Below the pieces are notes generated by a model. That model was not told where the DNA came from. It ran no database searches and saw nothing but the letters and a program-made list of their open reading frames with translations. This document shows, in pieces, positions 8,524 through 16,365 of a stretch of 64,000 bases of DNA. The number at the start of each line of letters is the position of its first letter. The stretch's first letter is position 1. Origin of the DNA: Caulobacter sp. SLTY (GTDB lineage Bacteria; Pseudomonadota; Alphaproteobacteria; Caulobacterales; Caulobacteraceae); assembly GCF_009905535.1 (NCBI RefSeq), contig NZ_JAAALA010000002.1, forward strand, positions 1 to 64,000, in the 5' to 3' direction. Position numbers and translations under genes: made by a program.

Positions 8524-10383
8524 TCAGGCGACCACGGCGCGGTCCGGTTGGCGGTCGGCCAACCCCGCGATCTCGGCCATCAACACCGAAACCTGCACCG
8601 GCTTGCTGACCTGGCCATCGAAACCCAGACCCATGAAGCCATGGCGATCGTGGGTCAGGACGTCTGCGGTGACGGCCAGGACGGGGACGTCCCGGTTGGG
8701 GCCGGGCCGGCGGCGCAGCTGGCTGAGCGCCTCAATGCCGGTCATGCCGGGCATCTGGACGTCCATCAGCACCAGGTCGAAGGGGGTGATGGCGAGGGCC
8801 GCCAGGGCTTCGGGACCGCTGGCGGCGGTGCTGATCCGGTGGCCGAAGGCGGCGAGGATCTGTTCGAGAACCAGCAGGTTCACCGGGTTGTCGTCCACCG
8901 CCAGGATCGACAGGGCCGCGTCCAGTTCGCCAGGCCGGGCGACGGGGGCCTCGTCGTTGGCGGCGGACGGCTCGCAGACCGGCGCGGTCAGGGCCAGGTG
9001 GAAGACCGAACCTTCGCCCGGCGTACTCTCGGCCCACAGGCGGCCGTCCATCAACTCGCTGAGCTGGCGGCAGATCGACAGGCCCAGGCCCGCGCCGCCG
9101 AAGGCCCGCTCGGAGGACTCGTCGGCCTGGGTGAAGCTGTCGAACAGGGTCGGCAGCACGGCCGGGTCGATGCCGACGCCGGTGTCGCGGACGCTGAACC
9201 GTGCGCTGATCTGGCCGCAGGGTTGCGTCTCGCAGGCCAGGGTCAGGGTCACCCCGCCGGCCGGGGTGAACTTGAGCGCATTGCCGATCAGGTTGAACAG
9301 CACCTGACGCACCCGCCGGCCGTCGATCATCACCAGGGCCGGCAGGTTATCGGCCAGCTCCAGGGTCAGGCTCAGGCCCTTGGCCTGGGCGGTCGGGTCC
9401 CAGAACCGAACCAGCTCCTCGGCCAGGGCCCGCGGGTCCTGCGGGGCGGCGACGATACTCATCTTGCCGGCGTCGATGCGGCTGATGTCGAGGATGTCGT
9501 TGAGGATCGACATCAGGAATTCGCCGCTCTGGATCAGGGTGTCGACCTGGCCCTTCTGCTGTCCCCGTGCCGAAGCCTTGAGCAGCTGGGCCATGCCCAG
9601 AACCCCGTTCATCGGGGTGCGGATCTCGTGGCTCATGGTGGCCAGGAAGCTCGACTTAGCCAGGGTGGCGCGGCGGGCCTCCTCGCGGGCGGCCTCCGCC
9701 TCGGCGCGCTCGGCGCGCAGCCGCTCGATCAGCCGGTTGTTGCGCTCGCGCATCTCCGCCCATTCGCCCAGCATTCGGGCGACCCCGCCGCTCATGAACG
9801 ACAGCAGCGTGGCCAGGAGGCCGATGGCCACCAGCAGGCCGGCCGCCGCCTGGACCGGGAAGGCGGCGATGGAGACTACCGCCATGCCGACCAGGATCGG
9901 CCCGGCCGACATCCAGTATAGCCGCGGCGACAGGCTGCCCTGGGCGACCCCGACGCTGATCAGCATGGCCGCGGTGACGCCGAAGAACATCAGGTCGGCC
10001 GGATCGCCACGCACCAGCACGGCGGCGACCGGCCAGATGATGGCCACAAGGGCGCGAAGGGCCACCACCACGGCGATCCCGCGCTCGAGTGGCCCCGGGT
10101 CCGCATCGGCGGCGTCGGGCGCCCAGCGGCGGTAGAAGCTCTGGGCCAGGGCGTCGGCCAGCATATTGGTCAGGACGGAACCGACCCCCAGGATCGGATG
10201 GCCGAGCACGGCGAACACCACCCCGAACGGCAGGGTCACCAGCCAGAGACCGGCCAGGGGCGCGATCAGGATGTTGAGCAGCACCTGAGGCACGTTGATC
10301 GTCGGCACCACGCCATCTTCGTCCGCGGCCAGGCTGGGGCCGGGCGGGCTGGCGGTGACAAAAAGATGCGACGACAGCTTCAT
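8524..10383 (-). CDS. membrane hybrid histidine kinase with receiver
   Basis: This is a 619-aa hybrid sensor kinase. Five to six hydrophobic segments occupy residues 31-62 and 102-200 and form a membrane sensor with no large periplasmic domain. A short coiled coil (about 205-242) leads to the HisKA domain with phosphorylatable H252 in the H-box MSHEIRTPMNG. The HATPase domain shows the N-box NLIGNALKF, G1 DTGVGID and G2 GGAGLGLS. A C-terminal receiver carries D541 in LMDVQMPG. The gene lies 127 nt upstream of tacA on the same strand, so it could share the phosphorelay, but it lacks the cytoplasmic PAS-only layout I remember for ShkA. The start is the ATG at MKLSSHLF preceded by GGGGAG. Confidence 0.92.
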   Translation of the reverse strand: MKLSSHLFVTASPPGPSLAADEDGVVPTINVPQVLLNILIAPLAGLWLVTLPFGVVFAVLGHPILGVGSVLTNMLADALAQSFYRRWAPDAADADPGPLERGIAVVVALRALVAIIWPVAAVLVRGDPADLMFFGVTAAMLISVGVAQGSLSPRLYWMSAGPILVGMAVVSIAAFPVQAAAGLLVAIGLLATLLSFMSGGVARMLGEWAEMRERNNRLIERLRAERAEAEAAREEARRATLAKSSFLATMSHEIRTPMNGVLGMAQLLKASARGQQKGQVDTLIQSGEFLMSILNDILDISRIDAGKMSIVAAPQDPRALAEELVRFWDPTAQAKGLSLTLELADNLPALVMIDGRRVRQVLFNLIGNALKFTPAGGVTLTLACETQPCGQISARFSVRDTGVGIDPAVLPTLFDSFTQADESSERAFGGAGLGLSICRQLSELMDGRLWAESTPGEGSVFHLALTAPVCEPSAANDEAPVARPGELDAALSILAVDDNPVNLLVLEQILAAFGHRISTAASGPEALAALAITPFDLVLMDVQMPGMTGIEALSQLRRRPGPNRDVPVLAVTADVLTHDRHGFMGLGFDGQVSKPVQVSVLMAEIAGLADRQPDRAVVA

Positions 10384-10452
10384 GGCTCCCCATAGTCGGC
10401 GCCAGGACTTAACGTCGCCTAACCGCGTTCTGAGCCCATCGAGAGTGCCCCC

Positions 10453-11409
10453 ATGCTGAGCCGCCGCCGCCTGGTCCAGATCGCCGCCGCGACCCCCTTG
10501 ATCATGGGCTCCGCAATCCCCCGGATGGGGTCGGCGACGCCTCTGTGGCCGGGCCGGCCTCCGGGCGGGGCGGGAGTCACCGTCACCGAGGAGGAGGTCG
10601 AGCGATCTCCGCCGCCGTCCATCTATCGCGACCGCATCGTCAAGGGCGTGCGCAACCCGACCCTGACGATCTTTCGGCCGGATGCCCCCAACGGCGCCTC
10701 GCTGCTGATCGCCCCGGGCGGCGGCTACAAATGGGTGGTCCGCGACAAGGAGGGCTATGAATGCGCCAACCTTTTCGCGGCCGAGGGGCTGACGGTCTAT
10801 GTGATGAGCTACCGGCTCCCCGGCGACGGCTGGGCGGCCGGGCCGATGACGCCCCTGCAGGATGCCCAGCGGGCCCTGCGGCTGGTGCGGCGTGAGGCTG
10901 GGCGCAAGGGCTCCGGCCTGGACCCGGCGAAGGTCGGGGTGATGGGCTTCTCGGCCGGCGGCCATGTGGCCGGCTCGCTCAGCCTGATGTGGGACGAGCC
11001 GGCCTATGAGCCGGTCGACGCGGTCGACAAGCTGTCGGCCCGTCCGGACATCTCGGCGCTGATCTATCCGGTCGTCACCATGCGCCCGCCGCTGGCCCAT
11101 GCCGGGTCACGCACCCAGCTGCTGGGCGCTGCGCCCACGTCGGACCTGGAGGCGCGCTGGTCGCTGGAAACTCGCGGCCGAGCCGACGCTCCGGCCACCT
11201 TCCTGCTTCACGCGACCGACGACACATCCGTGCCGGTGGAGAACAGCCTCCAGCTCGAGGCGGCCCTGCGGGCGGCAAAGGTCCCGACCGAGATGCACGT
11301 CTTCCAGGAAGGCGGCCACGGCTTCGGCCTGCGGTTCGCCAAGGACAAGCCGGTGGAGGCCTGGCCCGAGCTGGTGCTGGCCTGGTGGAAGCGGCGCGGC
11401 TTCATCTGA
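10453..11409 (+). CDS. exported alpha/beta-hydrolase (esterase-like)
   Basis: The 318-aa protein has a twin-arginine-like leader (SRRRLVQIAAATPL) suggesting export to the periplasm. An alpha/beta-hydrolase domain follows: the oxyanion region APGGGYKW, nucleophile Ser in GFSAGGH, acid Asp in ATDDTSVP, and His in GGHGFGL, the complete triad in the expected order. The layout resembles endo-1,4-beta-xylanase-like acetyl esterases of the BD-FAE group, so a carbohydrate-esterase role is possible but not shown. It is divergent from the hybrid kinase gene, 69 nt away. Confidence 0.88.
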   Translation: MLSRRRLVQIAAATPLIMGSAIPRMGSATPLWPGRPPGGAGVTVTEEEVERSPPPSIYRDRIVKGVRNPTLTIFRPDAPNGASLLIAPGGGYKWVVRDKEGYECANLFAAEGLTVYVMSYRLPGDGWAAGPMTPLQDAQRALRLVRREAGRKGSGLDPAKVGVMGFSAGGHVAGSLSLMWDEPAYEPVDAVDKLSARPDISALIYPVVTMRPPLAHAGSRTQLLGAAPTSDLEARWSLETRGRADAPATFLLHATDDTSVPVENSLQLEAALRAAKVPTEMHVFQEGGHGFGLRFAKDKPVEAWPELVLAWWKRRGFI

Positions 11410-11440
11410 GGGCCTACCCTTCGCCACATCGCTGGCCTAC

Positions 11441-13246
11441 ATGCCGGCCATGACCGCGCTTTCCAAGATCACCGCCGACCTCCCCGAGTGGAGCCTCTCC
11501 GACCTCTATGCCGACCGGGCCGACCCGCGCATCGAGGCCGATATCGCCGCCGCCCGCGCCGCCAACGACGCCCTGGCGGCGCTGGAGGGCCAGTTCATCG
11601 CCGCCCGCGCCGAGCCGGCGAAGCTGGGCGAGCTGATCGATCGGGGGATCGTGCTCTACGAACAGGCGACCGACGGGCTTTGGTCGGTGGGGGCCTATGC
11701 CTCCCTGGCCGCCTCGACCTCGCGGGACGACCCGCGCTGGGCCAAGTTCGAGGCCGACTTCCGGATGAAGAGCGCCGAGATCGCGTCCAAGAGCCTGTTC
11801 TTCACCCTGGAGCTCAACCAGCTGGAGGACGGCGAGATCGCCGCCGCGCTTGAGGCCCATCCGGCGGCTGCCCGCTGGACGCCCTGGCTGCGGCGGGTGC
11901 GGCTCAGCCGGCCTCATGAACTGTCGCAGGAGCTGGAAAGCCTGCTGCTCGACCGCTCGCCGGCGGTGGCCAACTGGAGCCGTCTCTATGACGACACCCT
12001 GGCCAAGCTGCGCGCCAGGATCGGCCGCGAAAACCTGACCCTGCCCGAGACGCTGAACCGCCTGTCGGACCCCGAGGTGAAGAAGCGCAAGGCCGCGGCG
12101 AATGCCCTGGCCGACGCCCTGGCCGAGCGGAGCGAGACCCTGGCCCTGTGCCTCAACACCATGGCCTTGGAAAAACAGGTCGAGGATCGCTGGCGCAAGT
12201 ACGAGAGCCCGGCCCACGGCCGCCACCTGAGCAATGAGGTCCACGCCGAGAGCGTCGCGGCCATGGTCGAGGCGGTCACCGACGCCTATGCGACCACCTC
12301 GCACCGCTATTACGCCCTGAAGGCGCGGGTGCTGGGCAAGAAGACCCTCGACCACTGGGATCGCAACGCCCCCCTGACCGCCGCCCAGCCCCGGCTCTAT
12401 GACTGGACCGAAGCGCGCGGCATCGTGCTGGAAAGCTTCAGCGCCCTGGCGCCCAAGTTCGCCGACGGCGCGCGGGTGTTTTTCGACCGGCCCTGGATCG
12501 ACGCCCGGCCCCGCCCCGGCAAGCAGTCGGGCGCCTACAGCCACCCGGTCACCGCCGGTCGCCACCCCTATGTATTCATGAACTACATGGGCGAGCGGCG
12601 CGATGTGCTGACCCTGGCCCATGAGCTCGGCCACGCGGTGCACCAGACCCTGGCCTCCCCGCTCGGCACCCTCTTGGCCGACACCCCGCTGACCCTGGCC
12701 GAGACGGCGTCGATCTTCGGCGAGGGGCTGGTGTTCGAACGGCTCCTGGCCGAGGCCAAGCCGGAGGAGAAGCTGGGCCTGCTGGCCGGCCGGATCGAGG
12801 ATGGCCTCAACACCGTGGTCCGCCAGATCGCCTTTCACCAGTTCGAGACCCGCTTCCACGACGCCCGTCAGCAGGGCGAGCTGAGCCCCGAAGAGCTGGG
12901 CGGCATCTGGCTGGAGGTGATGGGCGCCAGCCTCGGCCCCGCCGTGCGGCTCAATCCGGGCTATGAACACTACTGGGCCTACGTCAGCCACTTCGCCCAC
13001 GCCCCCTTCTATGTCTACGCCTACGCCTTCGGGGACCTGCTGGTCCGGGCGCTGATGGAAAAGCGCCGCGAGGACCCAGCCGGCTTCGCGCCCGTCTATG
13101 AGCGGCTGCTGGCCGCCGGCGGCACCCGAACCTACGTCGAGGCGCTTGAGCCGTTCGGCCTGGATCCCCGCCAGAAGAGCTTCTGGGCGGCCGGCTGCGC
13201 CGGCATCGAGCGGCTGGTCGACGAGTTCGACGCCCTGGTGAAATAA
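11441..13246 (+). CDS. pepF: M3-family oligoendopeptidase F
   Basis: This is a cytosolic zinc metallopeptidase of 601 aa that hydrolyses oligopeptides. The zinc motif HEXXH is visible as LAHELGHAVHQ, and the third ligand Glu lies downstream in TASIFGEGLVFE, as in family M3B. The length matches the usual about 600 aa. The start is taken as the ATG at 11441 (MPAMTALSK); a second ATG at 11450 is equally possible. The gene follows the esterase gene by 31 nt and precedes an acyltransferase gene by 24 nt. Confidence 0.93.
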   Translation: MPAMTALSKITADLPEWSLSDLYADRADPRIEADIAAARAANDALAALEGQFIAARAEPAKLGELIDRGIVLYEQATDGLWSVGAYASLAASTSRDDPRWAKFEADFRMKSAEIASKSLFFTLELNQLEDGEIAAALEAHPAAARWTPWLRRVRLSRPHELSQELESLLLDRSPAVANWSRLYDDTLAKLRARIGRENLTLPETLNRLSDPEVKKRKAAANALADALAERSETLALCLNTMALEKQVEDRWRKYESPAHGRHLSNEVHAESVAAMVEAVTDAYATTSHRYYALKARVLGKKTLDHWDRNAPLTAAQPRLYDWTEARGIVLESFSALAPKFADGARVFFDRPWIDARPRPGKQSGAYSHPVTAGRHPYVFMNYMGERRDVLTLAHELGHAVHQTLASPLGTLLADTPLTLAETASIFGEGLVFERLLAEAKPEEKLGLLAGRIEDGLNTVVRQIAFHQFETRFHDARQQGELSPEELGGIWLEVMGASLGPAVRLNPGYEHYWAYVSHFAHAPFYVYAYAFGDLLVRALMEKRREDPAGFAPVYERLLAAGGTRTYVEALEPFGLDPRQKSFWAAGCAGIERLVDEFDALVK

Positions 13247-13270
13247 GAAGGCGCTGGCTAGAGTCCCTTC

Positions 13271-14098
13271 GTGGACAAACCCATCGTCGACATCCTGATT
13301 GAGGAGCGGGCGCCGAAGCTGGCGGCGTCCTGGGCATGGCCGGTGTTGCGCCCGCCGCTGTACCGGGCGCTGCACTATCCTCAGGCGCGGGCGATGGCCG
13401 ACGCCATCGCCCCGATGGGCGGGGCCGATGCGATGGAGCATATCTCCGCGCTGCTGGCGCTCGACGTGGCGGCGCGGGGGCTGGAGCATGTGCCGACGTC
13501 GGGCCGACTGATCGTGGTGGCCAACCACCCCACCGGGATTGCCGACGGCATCGCCCTGTATGACGTGCTGAAAGGGCCGCGCCCGGACCTGCTATTCTAC
13601 GCCAACTCCGACGCCCACCGGGTCTGCCCCCGTTTCGACGAGGCCCTCATTCCGGTCGAATGGGTCAAGGCCAAGCGGACCCGCGAACGCACCCGCCTGA
13701 CGCTGCAGATGACGCGCGAGGCCATGGAAGCCGAACGCTGCCTGGCCATCTTCCCGGCCGGGGTGCTGGCCCGGCGGGACGCCCAGGGCTTCCTGACCGA
13801 CAAGCCCTGGATGCCCACCGCCATCTCGGTGGCCCAGAAGTACCAGGCGCCGGTGGTTCCGGTGCATGTTGACGGACCCTGGTCGACCCTCTTCCACTTC
13901 TTCAACGGCTTCTCTCCCGAGCTGAGGGACATCACCCTGTTTCACGAGCTGCTCAACAAGAAGGGCCGGCGCTTCTCCCTGACCTTCGGCCGGGTGATCC
14001 CTCCGGGCCGGCTGGCGGGCGAGGCCGAGACCGTGAGCGACGCCCTGAAGCATTTCGTCGAGCGTGTGCTGCCGACCGATCCGGAGGCGGTATTCTGA
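13271..14098 (+). CDS. PlsC-like phospholipid/glycerol acyltransferase
   Basis: The 275-aa protein carries the acyltransferase block I motif as NHPTGIADG, in which the His and Asp are five residues apart, as in the hemolysin-related acyltransferase subgroup (NHPxGGxDG) rather than the strict HX4D of PlsC. Further blocks are FPAGVLARR and VVPVHVDG. The expected reaction is acyl transfer from acyl-ACP or acyl-CoA to a lyso-lipid or glycerol phosphate at the inner membrane. The exact acceptor is unknown; lyso-ornithine lipid and lysophosphatidate are alternatives. The start is a GTG at 13271. It sits 8 nt before tsaE and is probably co-transcribed. Confidence 0.85.
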   Translation: MDKPIVDILIEERAPKLAASWAWPVLRPPLYRALHYPQARAMADAIAPMGGADAMEHISALLALDVAARGLEHVPTSGRLIVVANHPTGIADGIALYDVLKGPRPDLLFYANSDAHRVCPRFDEALIPVEWVKAKRTRERTRLTLQMTREAMEAERCLAIFPAGVLARRDAQGFLTDKPWMPTAISVAQKYQAPVVPVHVDGPWSTLFHFFNGFSPELRDITLFHELLNKKGRRFSLTFGRVIPPGRLAGEAETVSDALKHFVERVLPTDPEAVF

Positions 14099-14106
14099 AC
14101 GCTTCG

Positions 14107-14544
14107 GTGATCCTTCCCGACGAGCCCGCCACCCAGGCGCTCGGCCAATCCCTGGCGGCGCTGATCCGCCCCGGCGAGGCCATCTGCCTGTCTGGACCGC
14201 TGGGGGCGGGGAAGTCGACCCTGGCGCGGGCTCTGGTGCGGGCGCTGACCACGCCGGACGAGGAGGTGCCGAGCCCGACCTTCACCCTTGTCCAGTTCTA
14301 CGACACTGCCGCCTTCCCCCTAGCCCATTTCGACCTCTACCGATTGAGCGACCCGGACGAAGCCTATGAGATCGGGCTGGACGAGGCGCTGGACGGCGGG
14401 GCGGCGCTGATCGAATGGCCGCAGCGGCTGGAGGGTCGCCTTCCGCCCGACAGACTGGATATAGAGATCGGGATGGATGGAGAGGGCCGCACCGCCCGCC
14501 TCACCCCCCACGGCGCCTGGAAGGACCGACCGCTTGAGTTCTGA
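14107..14544 (+). CDS. tsaE: tRNA threonylcarbamoyladenosine ATPase TsaE
   Basis: TsaE is the P-loop ATPase that works with TsaB and TsaD to install the t6A37 modification on tRNAs reading ANN codons. The 145-aa protein shows Walker A GPLGAGKST, the switch segment SPTFTLVQFY, and the conserved FDLYRL and GLDEAL motifs followed by IEWPQRL. The start is a GTG at 14107. The 3' end overlaps the next gene by 11 nt. The order tsaE followed by an aminoglycoside-phosphotransferase-fold kinase and a nucleotidyltransferase is recurrent in alphaproteobacteria. Confidence 0.94.
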   Translation: MILPDEPATQALGQSLAALIRPGEAICLSGPLGAGKSTLARALVRALTTPDEEVPSPTFTLVQFYDTAAFPLAHFDLYRLSDPDEAYEIGLDEALDGGAALIEWPQRLEGRLPPDRLDIEIGMDGEGRTARLTPHGAWKDRPLEF

Positions 14545-15625
14545 TCGCGACGCCCTGAAAGCGGATTTCCTGGCCGCCAACGGTCTGGGCCAGGCGCGGC
14601 GCCAGCCGCTGACCGGCGATGCCTCCACGCGCGCCTATGAGCGGCTGTTCCCGATCACCGGGCCCAGCCTGATCTTCATGGACCAGCCGCCCAAGGCCGA
14701 AACTGCCCCCTGCCCGCCGGACGCCACCGTCGAGGAGCGGAGGGCGCTGGGCTTCAACGCCGCCTACCGGCTGGCGGCCGGCCGGGTGGACGCCTTTGTC
14801 GCCTGCGCCCGGCACCTGACGGGGCTGGGCCTCTCCGCGCCCCGGATCGTGGCGTTCGACGCCGGCGCCGGGCTGGCGGTGCTGGAGGACCTGGGCGATG
14901 GGCTGTTCGCCAACGCCATTGCCGATGGGGCGGACGAGGCGGCGCTTTACGACGCTGCCGTCGACGCCCTGGCGGTTCTCCACGCCTCGCCGCCGCCGAC
15001 GGTCCTGGGCGGCGAGGACGCCCGCTGGCCCCTGCTGACCTACGACGGCCTGGCCCTGACCTCGGCGGCGGAGCTGTTCGTCGAATGGCTGCCGAAACTT
15101 CGCACCGAACTGGCGTTCGACGCCGCCGCCCTCGCCGAGTGGGAGGCCGCCTGGGCGCCGGTCCTGCGCACCGCCGAGGACGGCGCCGAGGTGTTCTGCC
15201 ACCGCGACTATCACGCCGAGAACCTGATCTGGCTGCCAGAGCGCGACGGTCCGGCGCGGGTCGGGATGATCGACTTCCAGGACGCGGTGAAGGCCCACCG
15301 CGTCTGGGATCTCTCCATGCTCCTCCACGACGCCCGCCGGCAGGTGACGCCGGAGCGGGAGGCGGTCGCGCTGGATCGTTATCTCGCCGCCCATCCCTGG
15401 CTGGAGCGGGAGCGGTTCCTGGCCGACTACCATGCGCTGGGGGCGCTCAATGTCGCCCGTATCATCGGCATCTTCGCCCGGCTGGTGGTCCGCGACGGCA
15501 AGCCGAAATACGAGGGCTTCCTGCCCCGGCTCTGGGCCTATCTGGAAAGCTGCGTGGCCGACCCGGCGCTGGGGACCCTGAGGGACTGGTTCGACCGGCA
15601 TGTCCCGGCGGAGGCGCGTCGATGA
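14534..15625 (+). CDS. amgK: AmgK-like N-acetylmuramate/GlcNAc anomeric kinase
   Basis: The 363-aa protein has the aminoglycoside-phosphotransferase fold: the catalytic loop is FCHRDYHAENLIW and the metal-binding motif is GMIDFQDAV. In the AmgK-MurU recycling route, first worked out in Pseudomonas, AmgK phosphorylates MurNAc at C1, bypassing de novo UDP-MurNAc synthesis and conferring tolerance of fosfomycin. The adjacent murU gene supports this assignment over antibiotic modification. The start is the TTG at 14534 (LSSDRDALKADF), overlapping tsaE by 11 nt. The stop overlaps the murU start in an ATGA. Confidence 0.85.
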   Translation: MSSDRDALKADFLAANGLGQARRQPLTGDASTRAYERLFPITGPSLIFMDQPPKAETAPCPPDATVEERRALGFNAAYRLAAGRVDAFVACARHLTGLGLSAPRIVAFDAGAGLAVLEDLGDGLFANAIADGADEAALYDAAVDALAVLHASPPPTVLGGEDARWPLLTYDGLALTSAAELFVEWLPKLRTELAFDAAALAEWEAAWAPVLRTAEDGAEVFCHRDYHAENLIWLPERDGPARVGMIDFQDAVKAHRVWDLSMLLHDARRQVTPEREAVALDRYLAAHPWLERERFLADYHALGALNVARIIGIFARLVVRDGKPKYEGFLPRLWAYLESCVADPALGTLRDWFDRHVPAEARR

Positions 15626-16335
15626 AAGCCCCGAATACCGCCATGGTGCTGGCCGCGGGCCTGGGCACCCGGATGCGGCCCCTGACCAACGACCGGCCCA
15701 AGGCCCTGGTCGAGGTCGGCGGCCAGGCCCTGATGGACCATATGCTGGACCGCCTGGCCGCCGCCGGGGTCGAGACGGCCGTGGTCAACGTCCACTATTT
15801 CGCCGACCTGGTTGAGGCGCATGTCGGCAGGCGGACCGCCGCCCCGCGCATCGTCATCTCCGACGAACGGCCGCAGGCCCTGGAGACGGGCGGCGGGGTC
15901 AAGCAGGCGCTGCCCCTGCTCCCCGACGGCCCCTTCTTCGTGGCCAACATCGATTCGGTGTGGATCGAGGACGACGCTTCGGCGGTGGAGGCGGTGGCGC
16001 GGGCCTGGGATCCGGCGCGGATGGACGTCTGCCTGATGCTGGCCCCCACCGCCACCTCGATGGGTTTCCACGATACGGGCGACGTCTTCCTCGAAGCCGA
16101 TGGCCGGGTGCGGTTCAAGGCGCCGGGCGAGACGGCGCCTTACGTCTATGTCGGGGTCCACATCACCAAGCCCTCCGTGGTGGCGGACGGGCCGGAGGGG
16201 CCGTTCTCCCTGCTGCCGCTGTGGAAAGCCCTGGCCGAACAGGGCCGGGTGCACGGGGTCAGCCCTCCGGGCCTGTGGATGCACGTCGGCGACCCGGTCG
16301 CCCGCGACGTCGCCGAGGCGAAGCTGGCCGGGTAG
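15622..16335 (+). CDS. murU: MurU-like MurNAc-1-phosphate uridylyltransferase
   Basis: The 237-aa nucleotidyltransferase begins with the nucleotide-binding signature AAGLGTRMRPLTNDRPKAL and has the Asp-containing metal site in FFVANIDSVW and the late motif MHVGDP. MurU converts MurNAc-1-phosphate and UTP to UDP-MurNAc, the step after AmgK in peptidoglycan recycling. A general sugar-1-phosphate nucleotidyltransferase is the fallback call. Its ATG overlaps the amgK stop as ATGA, indicating coupled translation. addB begins 31 nt after its stop. Confidence 0.86.
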   Translation: MKAPNTAMVLAAGLGTRMRPLTNDRPKALVEVGGQALMDHMLDRLAAAGVETAVVNVHYFADLVEAHVGRRTAAPRIVISDERPQALETGGGVKQALPLLPDGPFFVANIDSVWIEDDASAVEAVARAWDPARMDVCLMLAPTATSMGFHDTGDVFLEADGRVRFKAPGETAPYVYVGVHITKPSVVADGPEGPFSLLPLWKALAEQGRVHGVSPPGLWMHVGDPVARDVAEAKLAG

Positions 16336-16365
16336 CGACTCATTCGACGTGTCATACTGACCGCG

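Noticed and set aside
8465..9921. plus-strand frames opposite the hybrid kinase
   Set aside because: They mirror the kinase codons, lack motifs and ribosome binding sites, and the minus strand shows all kinase and receiver motifs.
14534..15625. aminoglycoside-resistance kinase reading for the phosphotransferase-fold gene
   Set aside because: The coupled murU gene and tsaE neighbour fit the AmgK peptidoglycan-recycling role better than antibiotic modification.
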